A stretch of DNA of 56,278 bases, from NCBI GenBank assembly GCA_018266455.1, contig JAFEAJ010000034.1, positions 1 through 56,278 on the forward strand, given 5' to 3'. This document shows, one piece after another, positions 18,470 through 28,432 of the stretch. Source of the stretch: Bacteroidota bacterium. Its GTDB lineage: Bacteria > Bacteroidota > Bacteroidia > Chitinophagales > Chitinophagaceae. Made by a program: the position numbers and the translations under genes. The first letter of the stretch is position 1. Each line of letters opens with the position of its first letter. Below the pieces are notes generated by a model. That model was not told the origin of the DNA. It searched no databases and worked only from the letters and a program-made list of their open reading frames with translations.

Positions 18470-19597
18470 TTAAATCAGCCCTTTCAACTTATCAACTACC
18501 TCATCTACTTCTTTTTTTGTATTGTGCTTGCTGAATGAAAAGCGGATTGAGATCTGGTTGGGATTGTTTTTTACAGCACGAATAACATGCGATCCCTGGT
18601 CGGCCCCGCTGGTACATGCGCTACCGCCTGAGGCACAAATATTATTGATGTCAAGATTGAAGAGGATCATTTCTGATTTTTCCGTTTTGGGAAGCCCCAC
18701 ATTCAATACCGTGTACAGGCTTTTTCCCGTAACATCGCCGTTGAACTCTACATTTTTCACCTGTTGTTTCAATTGCTGAACCATGTACATCCGGATCTCG
18801 TTGATGTATGCGCTCTCCTTTTGGTAATTCTCCGTTGCCAGTTCTAATGCTTTTGCAAAACCAACAATCCCATATAAATTTTCTGTGCCGGCCCGCATGT
18901 TGCGCTCCTGCGAACCACCTTGTATAAACGGGTTGATTTTTATGTTTTCATTGATGTACAAAATGCCAATGCCTTTTGGCCCATGGAATTTATGTCCTGC
19001 ACCGGTTATAAAATGCACCGGGGTATTTCGGAGGTCGAAAGGGAAATGGCCTACTGTCTGCACCGTATCGGAATGAAAAATGGCGCTGTATTTTTTGCAT
19101 AAGCTCCCTGCTTCATTCAAATCGAGCATATTGCCAATTTCATTATTCGCGTGCATCAATGTTACCAGGCACTTTTCTTCGCTTGCCGCCAACAATTCTT
19201 CAAGGTCTTTCAGGTCAACGTGCCCGTTGGGCAATAATTTTACATAGCTTAATGCTGCTTCGCCTGTTTTGTGCAAGTGTTCGATGGTGTGAAGGGTTGC
19301 ATGGTGTTCAATAGGCGAAGAAATGATGTGCCTGCATCCTAAATCACGCACACTTGCAGTAATAGCCGTATTCGAGCTTTCTGTTCCGCCGGAAGTGAAG
19401 AAAATTTCGGCGGGATGCGCATTCAGGATTTTAGCAACGGTTTTGCGGGCAGTTTCAATTGCCAGCCTTGACTCTCGGCCGTATGAATAAATAGAAGAAG
19501 GGTTGCCATACTTTTCAGTAAGGTATGGCATCATTGCTTCGAGCACCTGCGGATCAAGTGCCGTGGTCGCTGCATTATCGAAATAAATTCTCTGCAT
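18470..19597 (-). CDS. Cysteine desulfurase
   Basis: This PLP enzyme takes sulfur from cysteine for Fe-S cluster or thio-cofactor synthesis. The ATG at 19597 gives 375 residues starting MQRIYFDNAATTALDP; a TTG 36 nt upstream adds only a non-conserved tail. HANNEIG, the PLP lysine in GAGHKFHGPKG (Lys203), RAGTEN and the active cysteine in SGGSACTSG (Cys328) are all present. The short loop around Cys328 and total length match NifS/IscS group I. There is no adjacent iscU or regulator, so the symbol is left open. A near-consensus TACCTTTA box lies upstream. Confidence 0.93.
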   Translation of the reverse strand: MQRIYFDNAATTALDPQVLEAMMPYLTEKYGNPSSIYSYGRESRLAIETARKTVAKILNAHPAEIFFTSGGTESSNTAITASVRDLGCRHIISSPIEHHATLHTIEHLHKTGEAALSYVKLLPNGHVDLKDLEELLAASEEKCLVTLMHANNEIGNMLDLNEAGSLCKKYSAIFHSDTVQTVGHFPFDLRNTPVHFITGAGHKFHGPKGIGILYINENIKINPFIQGGSQERNMRAGTENLYGIVGFAKALELATENYQKESAYINEIRMYMVQQLKQQVKNVEFNGDVTGKSLYTVLNVGLPKTEKSEMILFNLDINNICASGGSACTSGADQGSHVIRAVKNNPNQISIRFSFSKHNTKKEVDEVVDKLKGLI

Positions 19598-19706
19598 GTT
19601 TATGTCCAATGAGGCGTAAAGGTAAGTATTCAATAATATCAGGTAACAAATGAAAAGGATGTTTTAGCGGATAGCCCCCTAATGCATCACTTTTCGGTTT
19701 CGTTTT

Positions 19707-20192
19707 TCAAACAATGCTTTTCAGCGCAACAAGGGCTTCGCCAACGCAGCCTTCGAAACTTTTTTTGACTTCATGCTCCCAAAAACGGATTACCCGCCAT
19801 CCCTGGCTGATCAGGGTTTGTGTCACTTCCAGGTCGCGCTGCATATTCCTTTCAATTTTAGGGATCCAGTAGTTTTTGTTGGTGCTGATTTTTTTCTTTT
19901 TTTGTTCCCAGTCATAACCATGCCAAAAATCACCGTCAACAAATATGGCAATCCTGTATTTTGGAAAAATGATGTCAGGATTGCCGACCAGTTTTTTTGA
20001 GTAGGCCCTATACCTGTAGCCGTGGTGCCACAAAGCTTTGCGCAGCATTACATCGGCTTTATTGTTTTTTGCCAGGATGCGGCTCATCAGGGCAGAACTT
20101 TTTGCTGAAGCATAAAACCCCGCTTCTTCTTTAAAGCGGGGCACTTTAATGATGTGCTCATCAGGAATGTTATATGGTTTGGGCTTGCGCAT
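19707..20192 (-). CDS. Very short patch repair (Vsr)-like endonuclease without zinc-site cysteines
   Basis: The ATG at 20192 gives 161 residues; the TTG four codons upstream is less likely. The core reads GNPDIIFPKYRIAIFVDGDFWHGYDW, then RDLEVTQTLISQGWRVIRFWEHEV, the fold and order of Vsr nucleases that nick beside T:G mismatches made by cytosine methylation. Asp73 and His91 match the catalytic Asp51 and His69 of E. coli Vsr as I recall it. However, the positions of the zinc ligands Cys66, His71, Cys73 and Cys117 are Asp88, Tyr93, Trp95 and His140. No cytosine methyltransferase or restriction gene is nearby, so its role may differ from canonical mismatch repair. Confidence 0.8.
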   Translation of the reverse strand: MRKPKPYNIPDEHIIKVPRFKEEAGFYASAKSSALMSRILAKNNKADVMLRKALWHHGYRYRAYSKKLVGNPDIIFPKYRIAIFVDGDFWHGYDWEQKKKKISTNKNYWIPKIERNMQRDLEVTQTLISQGWRVIRFWEHEVKKSFEGCVGEALVALKSIV

Positions 20193-20323
20193 TAGCGTGA
20201 ACAATGGACAGGTGCAAGACTAATGTAAGAACATGAATTTAAATTTGGCTCTTTTTTTTAAGATCAATGTTTGAAGAGTATTTGGATTATTCCAATATCT
20301 TTATCCCTCAAACCTTTCATCGC

Positions 20324-21241
20324 ATGCAACGCAAAAAATTCATTCAGTCTTCATTGATGGGGAGCGCTTCTTTATTGGCATCAGGCATTGCCAGGGCCGG
20401 TAATGGCCCCAAAGAGCCTAATGCCGGTCAGCCCTTTCATTTGAACTATGCTACGCACGATGGCATGTTCAAAAACCATGCAGGCAATGATTTTATTGAG
20501 CAGATAAAATTTGCTTATGAGCAGGGTTTTAGGGCCATCGAAGACAATGGCCTGATGGGGAGAAGCCCTGAGCAACAACAAAAAATTGGCGACACGCTCG
20601 CAAAGCTCGGTATGGGCATGGGTGTTTTTGTGCTCGACAAAGGCGGCAATGATGAAAATACTTTGGCTGCGGGCAAACCCGGGCATGTAGAGGTTTTTTT
20701 GAAAGGCTGTCGTGGCGCAGTGGAAGCTTCCAAACGTTGCGGTGGCAAATTAGCTACTGTTGTCCCCGGTGATTTTGAAAGGAATTTGCCTGAAGGCATC
20801 CAGGCGGCAAATGTTATCCTTGCATTGCGAAAAGGTGTTGAAATACTGGAGCCACATGGTATCGTAATGGTGCTGGAGCCATTAAGCGATAACCCTGACC
20901 TCTTCCTTCGCACAGCCGACCAGGCTTTTGCTATTTGTAAAGCAGTGAACAGCCCTTCCTGCAAAATTCTTTTCGATATGTACCATATCCAAAGGAATTG
21001 TGGCAACCTGATCAGGCACATCGATTGGGCCTATGATGAAGTTGCTTATTTCCAGATCGGTAATAACCCGGGCAGGAATGAACCCGGTACCGGCGAGATG
21101 GATTATAAAAATATATTTAAGCATATTTACGACAAAGGCTTCAAAGGAATACTGGGGATGGAGCACGGCAATGCAAAGCCGGGAAAAGATGGAGAGCTGG
21201 CATTGATAAAAGCTTATCGTGAAGCAGATGACTTCGTGTAA
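20324..21241 (+). CDS. Exported TIM-barrel protein, hydroxypyruvate isomerase-like
   Basis: The ATG at 20324 gives 305 residues starting MQRKKFIQSSLMGSASLL, a twin-lysine/arginine export signal common in Bacteroidota sugar-isomerase-like proteins; an in-frame ATG 57 nt earlier only adds a non-signal tail. The mature part is a xylose-isomerase/AP-endonuclease-2-like TIM barrel related to hydroxypyruvate isomerase, with VLEPLSD, LFDMYHIQRNCGN, FQIGNNPGRNEPGTGEMDY and LGMEHGN as metal-binding segments. Substrate is unknown. It stands alone between genes on the other strand. A TAAATTTG box lies at 20240-20247, about 76 nt before this start. Confidence 0.8.
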   Translation: MQRKKFIQSSLMGSASLLASGIARAGNGPKEPNAGQPFHLNYATHDGMFKNHAGNDFIEQIKFAYEQGFRAIEDNGLMGRSPEQQQKIGDTLAKLGMGMGVFVLDKGGNDENTLAAGKPGHVEVFLKGCRGAVEASKRCGGKLATVVPGDFERNLPEGIQAANVILALRKGVEILEPHGIVMVLEPLSDNPDLFLRTADQAFAICKAVNSPSCKILFDMYHIQRNCGNLIRHIDWAYDEVAYFQIGNNPGRNEPGTGEMDYKNIFKHIYDKGFKGILGMEHGNAKPGKDGELALIKAYREADDFV

Positions 21242-21311
21242 ATCAAAAAATGTGCAGGGCGCTATAGCTCATCAATGTTCTTTGTAACTTGTTGTTTTCG
21301 GGCTCCGGGCA

Positions 21312-22409
21312 CTATCCTAATTTTTCAAAAATATAACTAAGCTCAGCCTGTTCAAGCACTATATGCTTGGGTACATTATTTTCAAGGCGCCATTTTATTA
21401 ACCGGATGTTCCCATCAGCAATTTCAATCCCTGTAATATCGCCATCATTGAAACAGCAGCAGCCTGTGTTGAAATAACATGGCTTCACATTTGTTATGAC
21501 CTCCTGCTTTCCTTCATATTCTTTTTTTCTTTTTTCCAATTCGTGCTGAATGGAATCAATTTCCGATTGATTATTGTTTTTCTGTGCCTGTTGCAATTGT
21601 TTAGTAAGCCTGTCAATATGGTCGAGCGATGCGAACACAGGTTTGTGCGTGTGTCCCGAAATAAAAATCAGGTTATTTTGAGCAGATGACCAGTCGTGCA
21701 TTATGATGTTGTGTTTGTCAGTCAGGGCAAAAGATGTTGCTGGCGTGTTGATGCTGATTTGCAGGTAACGTTGTATGGGTGTCCAGATGTTTGCAACTAT
21801 CCAGGCGCTTAAAGGGTTTCCATCGCTGCGCTGGTCGCCCTGGTGGCCGTGTGCCATAAAAATATAGTATGCTTCATTGTTATAGCTGGTTTTGAACAAT
21901 ATGCCCTCATATATTTTTAGCTTACTGCCAAATACCGGTTTTAAAAAAATATCCTGTTGCAGTTTGTATTTCCATTCCAGGTCGTGATTGCCATAAACAC
22001 GGTAATAACGATTCTTGTTTTCAAATTTTTTTTCAGCAGCAAAACAGGCCTGGTTGCAGGCCATCACTTTTTGTGGGGCATTTTTCCAAAGTTCTTCACA
22101 GTCTCCAAGGTTCACAAACTGGTATCCGCTATCGTAGTAATGTTCAAGCGCTGCCAAATAATTTATTTCTGAACTTTTAAAATCATCGGCACCATCTCGC
22201 GTGCCCTTGTGCTGGTCTGAAAGGATAATGATCTTATCCTGGTTGATGTCGAGTAGTTTCAATGAGCCTTTATTTTTTTTACCGGAACCTGTTCTTTGCA
22301 ATAAGCGGCTAAGCGAACGGGACACATTTTCTTTTTTTGGTGAAGAAGAAACCCTTTCAGCCAGCCATGCAATGGGCTTGCCCAACAACGATTTCAAAAA
22401 TTTCCGCAT
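21312..22409 (-). CDS. Calcineurin-like metallophosphoesterase
   Basis: The 365-residue cytoplasmic protein carries the two-metal phosphoesterase motifs in order: LSDQHKGT, NLGDCEELW, GNHDLEW, MAHGHQGDQ and SGHTHKP. There is no signal peptide. A coiled, charged insert (about residues 265-300, rich in Gln, Lys and Glu) lies after GHTHKP, before the terminal CYFNTGCCCFNDG beta segment. The fold is shared by protein phosphatases, nucleotidases and UDP-diacylglucosamine pyrophosphatase, so the substrate is open. It stands alone on the minus strand. Confidence 0.85.
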   Translation of the reverse strand: MRKFLKSLLGKPIAWLAERVSSSPKKENVSRSLSRLLQRTGSGKKNKGSLKLLDINQDKIIILSDQHKGTRDGADDFKSSEINYLAALEHYYDSGYQFVNLGDCEELWKNAPQKVMACNQACFAAEKKFENKNRYYRVYGNHDLEWKYKLQQDIFLKPVFGSKLKIYEGILFKTSYNNEAYYIFMAHGHQGDQRSDGNPLSAWIVANIWTPIQRYLQISINTPATSFALTDKHNIIMHDWSSAQNNLIFISGHTHKPVFASLDHIDRLTKQLQQAQKNNNQSEIDSIQHELEKRKKEYEGKQEVITNVKPCYFNTGCCCFNDGDITGIEIADGNIRLIKWRLENNVPKHIVLEQAELSYIFEKLG

Positions 22410-22586
22410 CAGGTAAAAGCTCGATAAATGAAATAAATATACAGTTAATTTCTAAAGGGAATTGATTGAGTCCCGGAGGGAGTGAATAGGGAATAATGGT
22501 ATGTAATTGTTCAGGTAAATATTTTTTTGCAGGAAAAAGCATAATTTTAAACTTGAAAAGAATTATGACATTATCAATTCATTTGA

Positions 22587-22997
22587 ATGAGGATTAACAG
22601 GCAATATTATAGGAATGTTTTGGGGTCGGTGGTTATTGTTGTTGCAGGGCTGGCCGTGGCTTTTAAAATTCTCAACCCCGTAAGTGCAGTTAGTGAAAAT
22701 TATTTTGTGCCCGTCATGTCTATCCTCTGTGCATTTTTTTGCCTGCTTGGGGTTGTGGGCCTGGTCGTACGTTTTAACACCATTAAATTCCGGCGGAAAT
22801 TTATTTACAGTTTTTTTGCGGTAGCCAATTTTTTGGTAGGAGGCCTGAGTATATTTTTTGCCATTCGCTATAAAACAGAAGGCTTGCTTGCGCTGGCGAT
22901 TTATATTTTTAGTTTCCTTGTTGGCATAATCTTGCTTGCTGATATTTTTTTTGGCAAAAGAAACTCCAAGTTCGAGCAGGAGGTGCTGATTTATTAA
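22587..22997 (+). CDS. Small integral membrane protein, function unknown
   Basis: The 136-residue protein has about four hydrophobic spans (roughly residues 11-28, 42-62, 72-90 and 98-118) with a basic RFNTIKFRRK loop after the second. I do not recognise the family. It is followed after 52 nt by a DUF3179 gene on the same strand, so the two may be one transcript. The hydrophobic periodicity and same-strand neighbour support it as a true gene. Confidence 0.65.
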   Translation: MRINRQYYRNVLGSVVIVVAGLAVAFKILNPVSAVSENYFVPVMSILCAFFCLLGVVGLVVRFNTIKFRRKFIYSFFAVANFLVGGLSIFFAIRYKTEGLLALAIYIFSFLVGIILLADIFFGKRNSKFEQEVLIY

Positions 22998-23049
22998 CAC
23001 AGTAGTTGTATTTTCAAACCTTTTTTATTTTCAAATTGTTTGTCTATCT

Positions 23050-24228
23050 ATGAAACGATTTGTATTGCTTCTCGGTATTTTGATTTTGTTTGCTGCAGAA
23101 ATGCTGCGCGTTTATTTTATTATGCCCTTTCCGGGAAGCCAGCGATCGAACACGATTGATGTCGCATACCAGTTAAATAAAAGTATTGCATGGATAAGGT
23201 GGTTATGTTTGGCGCTCATCCTCTACCCGTATATCAGAACAATTTGGCATGGGAAAAAGTGGCAGAAAATTATATTACTGCTTGTTACCGTTTTGTATGG
23301 CATCATTTTTTACCTGTTCAATTTCAGGTTTGTAGCTGATAAAATATTTTATCAACCGGAAAATAAAAATTTTGCCAACGCGGCAAGCAGCCTTATTGAC
23401 ACCAACAAGTTAGTAATCGGTGTTGAAATAAATGGCAACGCAAAAGCTTATCCGGTTCAGGTCATCGGCTACCATCACCAGGTGCGGGATACCATCGGCA
23501 ATGCCCCTGTCATGATCACCTATTGCACGGTTTGCAGGACCGGCAGGGTTTTTAGCCCGATGGTAAATGGCGAAAATGAGCCGTTCAGGCTGGTTGGCAT
23601 GGATCACTTTAATGCCATGTTCGAAGACAGTACAACTAAGAGCTGGTGGAGGCAGGCAACAGGCATTGCCATTGCAGGGCCGCTGAAAGGAAGCGCACTG
23701 ATGGAAATCCCATCCGAACAGGCAAGGTTAGGGGCCTGGCTGAGGGAACATCCCGGATCGCTGATCCTTCAGCCCGATACTTTATTTAAAAAAGAATATG
23801 ATGATCTTGCAGGATATGATAAGGGGACATTAAAAAGCAGCCTGGAGAAAAGAGATTCTGCATCATGGAAAATGAAATCGTGGGTGGTTGGTGTTGTTCA
23901 CAGGCAATATGCAAAAGCTTACGACTGGAACAGGCTGGCAAGCGAAAAAATGATCCAGGACTCTTTGCATGGCCTGCCAATCGTTATTGTTCTTGAAAAA
24001 GATACTGCTTCTTTCCATGCATGGAACAGGAATGTAAACGGCCAAACGCTTGTGTTCAACAACAATATCAATGCAGAAATTTTTCAGGATCAAAACACAC
24101 ATTCATCGTGGAATATGAATGGCGAATGCATTGATGGCATTTTGAAGGGTCAAAAACTGAAGCCGGTTCAAAGCTACCAGGAATTCTGGCACTCATGGCA
24201 AACTTTTCACCCCCGAACCTCCCGATGA
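23050..24228 (+). CDS. DUF3179 domain membrane-anchored protein
   Basis: The 392-residue protein has three N-terminal membrane spans (about 5-25, 45-63 and 75-95). A soluble DUF3179 domain follows, with AYPVQVIGYHHQVRDTIG and the hallmark ITYCTVCRTGRVFSP, then FRLVGMDHFNAMFEDSTT and SWWRQATGIAIAGPLKG. The paired Cys of YCTVC and later His residues suggest a metal or redox site, but the family has no proven function. It follows a small membrane protein on the same strand. Confidence 0.85.
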   Translation: MKRFVLLLGILILFAAEMLRVYFIMPFPGSQRSNTIDVAYQLNKSIAWIRWLCLALILYPYIRTIWHGKKWQKIILLLVTVLYGIIFYLFNFRFVADKIFYQPENKNFANAASSLIDTNKLVIGVEINGNAKAYPVQVIGYHHQVRDTIGNAPVMITYCTVCRTGRVFSPMVNGENEPFRLVGMDHFNAMFEDSTTKSWWRQATGIAIAGPLKGSALMEIPSEQARLGAWLREHPGSLILQPDTLFKKEYDDLAGYDKGTLKSSLEKRDSASWKMKSWVVGVVHRQYAKAYDWNRLASEKMIQDSLHGLPIVIVLEKDTASFHAWNRNVNGQTLVFNNNINAEIFQDQNTHSSWNMNGECIDGILKGQKLKPVQSYQEFWHSWQTFHPRTSR

Positions 24229-24406
24229 TGTTATCAGCCGCACTTTATTGTGAGCGTTCCCCTGGCATGATACAATACCTGCCTGGCATATTAGCAAATC
24301 TATAGGCAAATCCGGCTAAAATTTTGCATGTCATTTCCCGAAAAAAAGAGCTTTTTTTCTATCCACCATTTATCAACAGGCCAAAATCGGTTTAACCTTT
24401 TTACTA

Positions 24407-24414
24407 TAAGTTTG
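24407..24414 (+). promoter_or_regulatory. Minus-10-type box TAAGTTTG before smc
   Basis: TAAGTTTG matches TAnnTTTG and lies 22 nt before the smc GTG, a distance like that of rpsT. No clear TTTG partner is present at the usual spacing, so this is a moderate call. The rest of the 208-nt gap from 24229 shows nothing else. Confidence 0.45.
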
Positions 24415-24436
24415 TTGTTGACTAAAATTTGAAATT

Positions 24437-27400
24437 GTGCGATTAAAAAGTTTAGACATCAAAGGTTTTAAGAGCTTCGCAGACAAGACCCATATTCATT
24501 TTGATGAGGGCGTTACCGGCATTATTGGCCCTAATGGCTGCGGAAAGAGCAATATCATTGATAGCATTCGCTGGGTGATCGGCGAACAAAAGATCAGCCA
24601 CCTGCGTTCCGAAAACCTCGATAGCCTGGTATTCAATGGCTCCAAAAACCGCTCTGCCAGCGGCCTTGCCGAGGTGAGCCTCACTTTTGAAAATACGCGC
24701 AACCTGTTGCCAACAGAATTCAGCACGGTTACGGTCACCCGTAAATTTTACAAAAGCGGGGAAAGCGAATACCGGCTGAACGATGTTTCCTGCAGGCTGA
24801 AAGATATCCAGAACCTTTTTCTCGATACCGGCATTACTACTGACAGCTATGCCATTATTGAGCTGGGAATGGTAGATGATATCATTAAGGACAAAGACAA
24901 TAGCCGCCGCCGAATGCTGGAGCAGGCAGCAGGGATCACCATTTATAAAACCCGCAAAAAGGAAGCTAAGCAAAAACTGGACGCAACGGAACAGGACCTG
25001 GCGCGTATTGAAGATTTGCTGTTTGAGATCAACAACCAGCTTAAAACATTAGAAAACCAGGCTAAGAAAGCAGAAAAATATTACGAGATCAAGAAAGAAT
25101 ACCGCGAGCTGAGCGTTGAACTGGCTAAGGCTGCACTGGAAGGCTTTAACCTTTCCTATAAAGAGCTGAATGAGCAATCCGATGCGGAGACGAACAAACG
25201 CATTGAGCTGGAAGCGAAGATTGCCAATGAAGAAGCTGCTATCGAAAAGGAAAAGCTTGGCTTCATAGAAAATGAAAAAGCCCTGCAGGCCATGCAGCAT
25301 GCTTTTAATGACCTTGTGCAACAGCTCCGCGGAAAAGAAAATGAAAAAAACCTGGCATCACAGCGGCTGAATTTTTTGAAAGAAAAACAACAAAGCTTAA
25401 AAGAGTTTTTGCAAAAAAGCGAAAGCCAGTTAAAGGGCTTGGATGAAAGCATTGCCTTCACACAACAGCACAGCGGAGAAGAAGAACAGAAACTGGCTGG
25501 CCTGGAAGATCAATTGCAATCGCTGAAAGCGGCTGTGGACGATAGCCGAAAGGTATTTGACGAGAAGAAAGTTTATATTGAAGGGCTGCGTGCCGAGAAC
25601 GCCCAAATGCACCGCAACCAGTTTGAGGCAGAAAAGAAAATTGCGGTTGCCGATACCACTATCCAGAATATGAGCAATGCGATTGGCCAGTTGGAAAATG
25701 AAAGCGTAAGCCGCGACACCCAGGTCAAACAATTGGAAGAAGAAAAAAAATTGAAAGAGCACGAGCTGGAAAATCAAAAAATCAGCCTGAAACAACTGCA
25801 GGAACATCATGAAAATACGAAAGAACAAATTTTTGCCACACAATCCCAACTCGAAGAGCTGCGCCAGCAGCTTGCTGAAGAGAACAGGAAGCTGGATGCC
25901 AGGAAAAACGAACATGCTTTATTGAAGAGCCTCATCGATTCCATGGAAGGCTATCCCGACAGCATTAAGTTCCTCCATAAAAACCCAAACTGGAACTACA
26001 AGGCGCCTATTCTTTCTGACATCATTTATGTGAAAGAAGCGTATCGCGCCGCCGTTGAAAATGTGCTGGAGCCATACCTGAATTATTATGTGGTGAACAA
26101 TTTGGAAGAAGGCCTGCAGGCCGTCCATTTGTTGGACGATAATAAAAAAGGCAAGGCCAATTTCTTTTTGCTGGATAAGTTTTCGGAATATGAAAAGCCA
26201 AATTATCATCAGCCTGAAAGCAGCATTCCTGCAATGGATGTGATTGAAGTGGACGAACAATACCGCAGGCTCGCAGAGAATTTATTGGGCAATGTGTTTA
26301 TAGCAGAAAATGAAGAAGCACTGCAAAACAGCAACGGCGCTATCGTGCTTGAAAAACACGGCAAATATGTAAAAGGCAAATATTCGCTCACCGGTGGAAG
26401 CATAGGCATGTTCGAAGGAAAGAAGATAGGACGGGCAAAAAACCTGGAGCGGCTGCGAGAAGATATTTCTGCGCAGGAAGCTGTAACGAACGCTTTGAAG
26501 GCAACCATCCAGGCGAAGCACAATGAAGTAATCGGTTACAACGAGCAATTAAAGGAAAAAGCCATCAGGCAAACGCAGGATGACATCAGCAAGCTGACGA
26601 ACCTCGTTTTCTCGTTGCAAAACAAATCAGAGAACCTGCATGCCCAACAGGTTGCTTCGCAAAACCGCTTGCAGGAATTGCAGCAAGGCCTGCAGGAAAC
26701 GATGTCTTCCATTGAAAGCACCAGGAACGAATGGATGCAATTGGTGAGCCTGGCTAACGAAATGCGGGAAAAAATGCATGCTGGCGAAGGTGAATATAAA
26801 TCCGCTGAAGAAGCTTATAACACGGTATTTGCAAAATATAATGAATTCAATTTGCAGGTAACACGCCAGCACAGTAAAATAAACGCCCTGAAACAGGAAC
26901 TGGTATTTAAAAATAACCAGTTGAATGAGCTGAGGGGCCAGGTGGCCACAAATGCTTCGCAACTGTTGCAAACCGATGCGAGCATTGAAGAAAGCCGCCT
27001 GTTGCTGGGCTCATCAGAAGAAGCATTGCTGGAACTGATGCGCAGGAAAGATGACGAAGAGAAAAAACTGAACGAAGCAGACCAGGCATATTATAACCTG
27101 CGCAATACATTGAGCGAAAAGGAAAGCGCTCTCCGGCATGTTGTAAAAGAAAAAGAGCAGGTGGAGCATTTGCTGGGAGAAATCAAAGACAAACTGAACG
27201 AACTGAAATTGCAGCTTGCAGGAATGAAGGAGCGCCTGCATGTGGAGTTCAAGATCAATTTGGACAATATTATTGACGAGCCTCGTGCCAGCGAAAGCTC
27301 CGCAGAAGAACTGCAGGAAAAATCAGACAGGATGAAAAAGCGCCTGGAGAATTTAGGAGAGATCAACCCTACGGCTATCGAAGCTTTCCAGGAAATGAAG

Positions 27401-27958
27401 AAGCGCTATGAATTTATTATAGAGCAAAAAACAGATCTCGTGAGCGCAAAAGACAACCTGCTGCAAACAATTGAAGAAGTAGAATCTACTGCGAACAAAC
27501 AATTCTTAGATACTTTCAACAAAGTGCGCGATAATTTTCAGCGCGTCTTTAAATCGTTGTTTACCGAAGAAGATACGGCTGACATGATCCTGGAAAACCC
27601 TGAGGACCTGGCGGAAACAGGCATTGACATCGTTGCCAAGCCTAAAGGCAAGCGGCCTTCCTCGATCACCCAGTTAAGTGGGGGGGAAAAAACATTAACG
27701 GCTACTGCATTGCTGTTCGCCATCTACCTGATCAAACCCGCGCCATTCTGTATCCTGGATGAAGTGGATGCGCCCCTGGATGATGCGAACGTGAGCAAGT
27801 TCACTAATATGATCAGGGAATTCAGTGGAAACTCACAGTTCATTATCGTTACCCACAATAAAATGACGATGAGCAGCGTGGACGTGATTTATGGCGTAAC
27901 CATGCAGGAACCGGGAGTCAGCAGGCTGGTGCCGGTAGATTTCCGCAATTTGAACTGA
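24437..27958 (+). CDS. smc: Chromosome segregation protein SMC
   Basis: The 1173-residue protein has the full SMC plan. An N-terminal head with GPNGCGKSN (Walker A, 31-39) comes first, then a long coiled coil. The hinge spans about 495-680, with SMEGYPDSIKFLHK at its start and KYSLTGGSIGMFEGKK near its end. A returning coiled coil leads to the C-terminal head with LSGGEKTLTATALLF (signature, about 1080) and CILDEVDAPLDDANV (Walker B, about 1104). It condenses and segregates chromosomes, normally with ScpA and ScpB, which are not in this window. The start is a GTG; MRLKSLDIKGFKSFAD is the expected beginning and no ATG lies nearby. Confidence 0.97.
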   Translation: MRLKSLDIKGFKSFADKTHIHFDEGVTGIIGPNGCGKSNIIDSIRWVIGEQKISHLRSENLDSLVFNGSKNRSASGLAEVSLTFENTRNLLPTEFSTVTVTRKFYKSGESEYRLNDVSCRLKDIQNLFLDTGITTDSYAIIELGMVDDIIKDKDNSRRRMLEQAAGITIYKTRKKEAKQKLDATEQDLARIEDLLFEINNQLKTLENQAKKAEKYYEIKKEYRELSVELAKAALEGFNLSYKELNEQSDAETNKRIELEAKIANEEAAIEKEKLGFIENEKALQAMQHAFNDLVQQLRGKENEKNLASQRLNFLKEKQQSLKEFLQKSESQLKGLDESIAFTQQHSGEEEQKLAGLEDQLQSLKAAVDDSRKVFDEKKVYIEGLRAENAQMHRNQFEAEKKIAVADTTIQNMSNAIGQLENESVSRDTQVKQLEEEKKLKEHELENQKISLKQLQEHHENTKEQIFATQSQLEELRQQLAEENRKLDARKNEHALLKSLIDSMEGYPDSIKFLHKNPNWNYKAPILSDIIYVKEAYRAAVENVLEPYLNYYVVNNLEEGLQAVHLLDDNKKGKANFFLLDKFSEYEKPNYHQPESSIPAMDVIEVDEQYRRLAENLLGNVFIAENEEALQNSNGAIVLEKHGKYVKGKYSLTGGSIGMFEGKKIGRAKNLERLREDISAQEAVTNALKATIQAKHNEVIGYNEQLKEKAIRQTQDDISKLTNLVFSLQNKSENLHAQQVASQNRLQELQQGLQETMSSIESTRNEWMQLVSLANEMREKMHAGEGEYKSAEEAYNTVFAKYNEFNLQVTRQHSKINALKQELVFKNNQLNELRGQVATNASQLLQTDASIEESRLLLGSSEEALLELMRRKDDEEKKLNEADQAYYNLRNTLSEKESALRHVVKEKEQVEHLLGEIKDKLNELKLQLAGMKERLHVEFKINLDNIIDEPRASESSAEELQEKSDRMKKRLENLGEINPTAIEAFQEMKKRYEFIIEQKTDLVSAKDNLLQTIEEVESTANKQFLDTFNKVRDNFQRVFKSLFTEEDTADMILENPEDLAETGIDIVAKPKGKRPSSITQLSGGEKTLTATALLFAIYLIKPAPFCILDEVDAPLDDANVSKFTNMIREFSGNSQFIIVTHNKMTMSSVDVIYGVTMQEPGVSRLVPVDFRNLN

Positions 27959-28102
27959 CAATCGTTTACCGGAGCATGGCGATGAATAAAACCGGCCCTG
28001 CTGCAACGGAGGCTTTTCTTTTTCCCGCAACTCGGCAAATAATTTTCCTGGGCCGTTGCGCTGCAAAATGTTTTATTAAATTTAAGCTTTGAACAGGTTG
28101 CT

Positions 28103-28432
28103 ATGCGCACAATTTTGTTATTATTCGCTTCAAATGTTTTTATGACCTTTGCCTGGTACTGGCACCTAAACCACAGGGATATTGCCTTGTGGAAAGCCAT
28201 ACTGATCAGTTGGGGCATCGCGTTCCTGGAATATTGCCTGACAGTGCCCGCTAACCGTTGGGGGTTTACCAATGGCTTTAATGCCTTTCAGCTGAAGATT
28301 GCCCAGGAAGCAATTACCCTGGTTGTCTTTTCTATTTTTGCTGTATTGTACCTTAAGCAACCTTTTCAATGGAAATACCTGCTTAGCTTTGGCTTTTTGC
28401 TGGCTGCGGTTTATGTCATGTTCAAAAAATGA
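28103..28432 (+). CDS. DMT-family small membrane protein (DUF486)
   Basis: The 109-residue, four-helix membrane protein reads SNVFMTFAWYWHLNHR, SWGIAFLEYCLTVPANRWGF, QLKIAQEAITLVVFSIFAVLYL and AAVYVMFKK, the pattern of the DUF486 branch of the drug/metabolite transporter superfamily. Substrate is unknown. Its stop overlaps the start of the next gene (ATGA), so the two are very likely translated together. Confidence 0.88.
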   Translation: MRTILLLFASNVFMTFAWYWHLNHRDIALWKAILISWGIAFLEYCLTVPANRWGFTNGFNAFQLKIAQEAITLVVFSIFAVLYLKQPFQWKYLLSFGFLLAAVYVMFKK

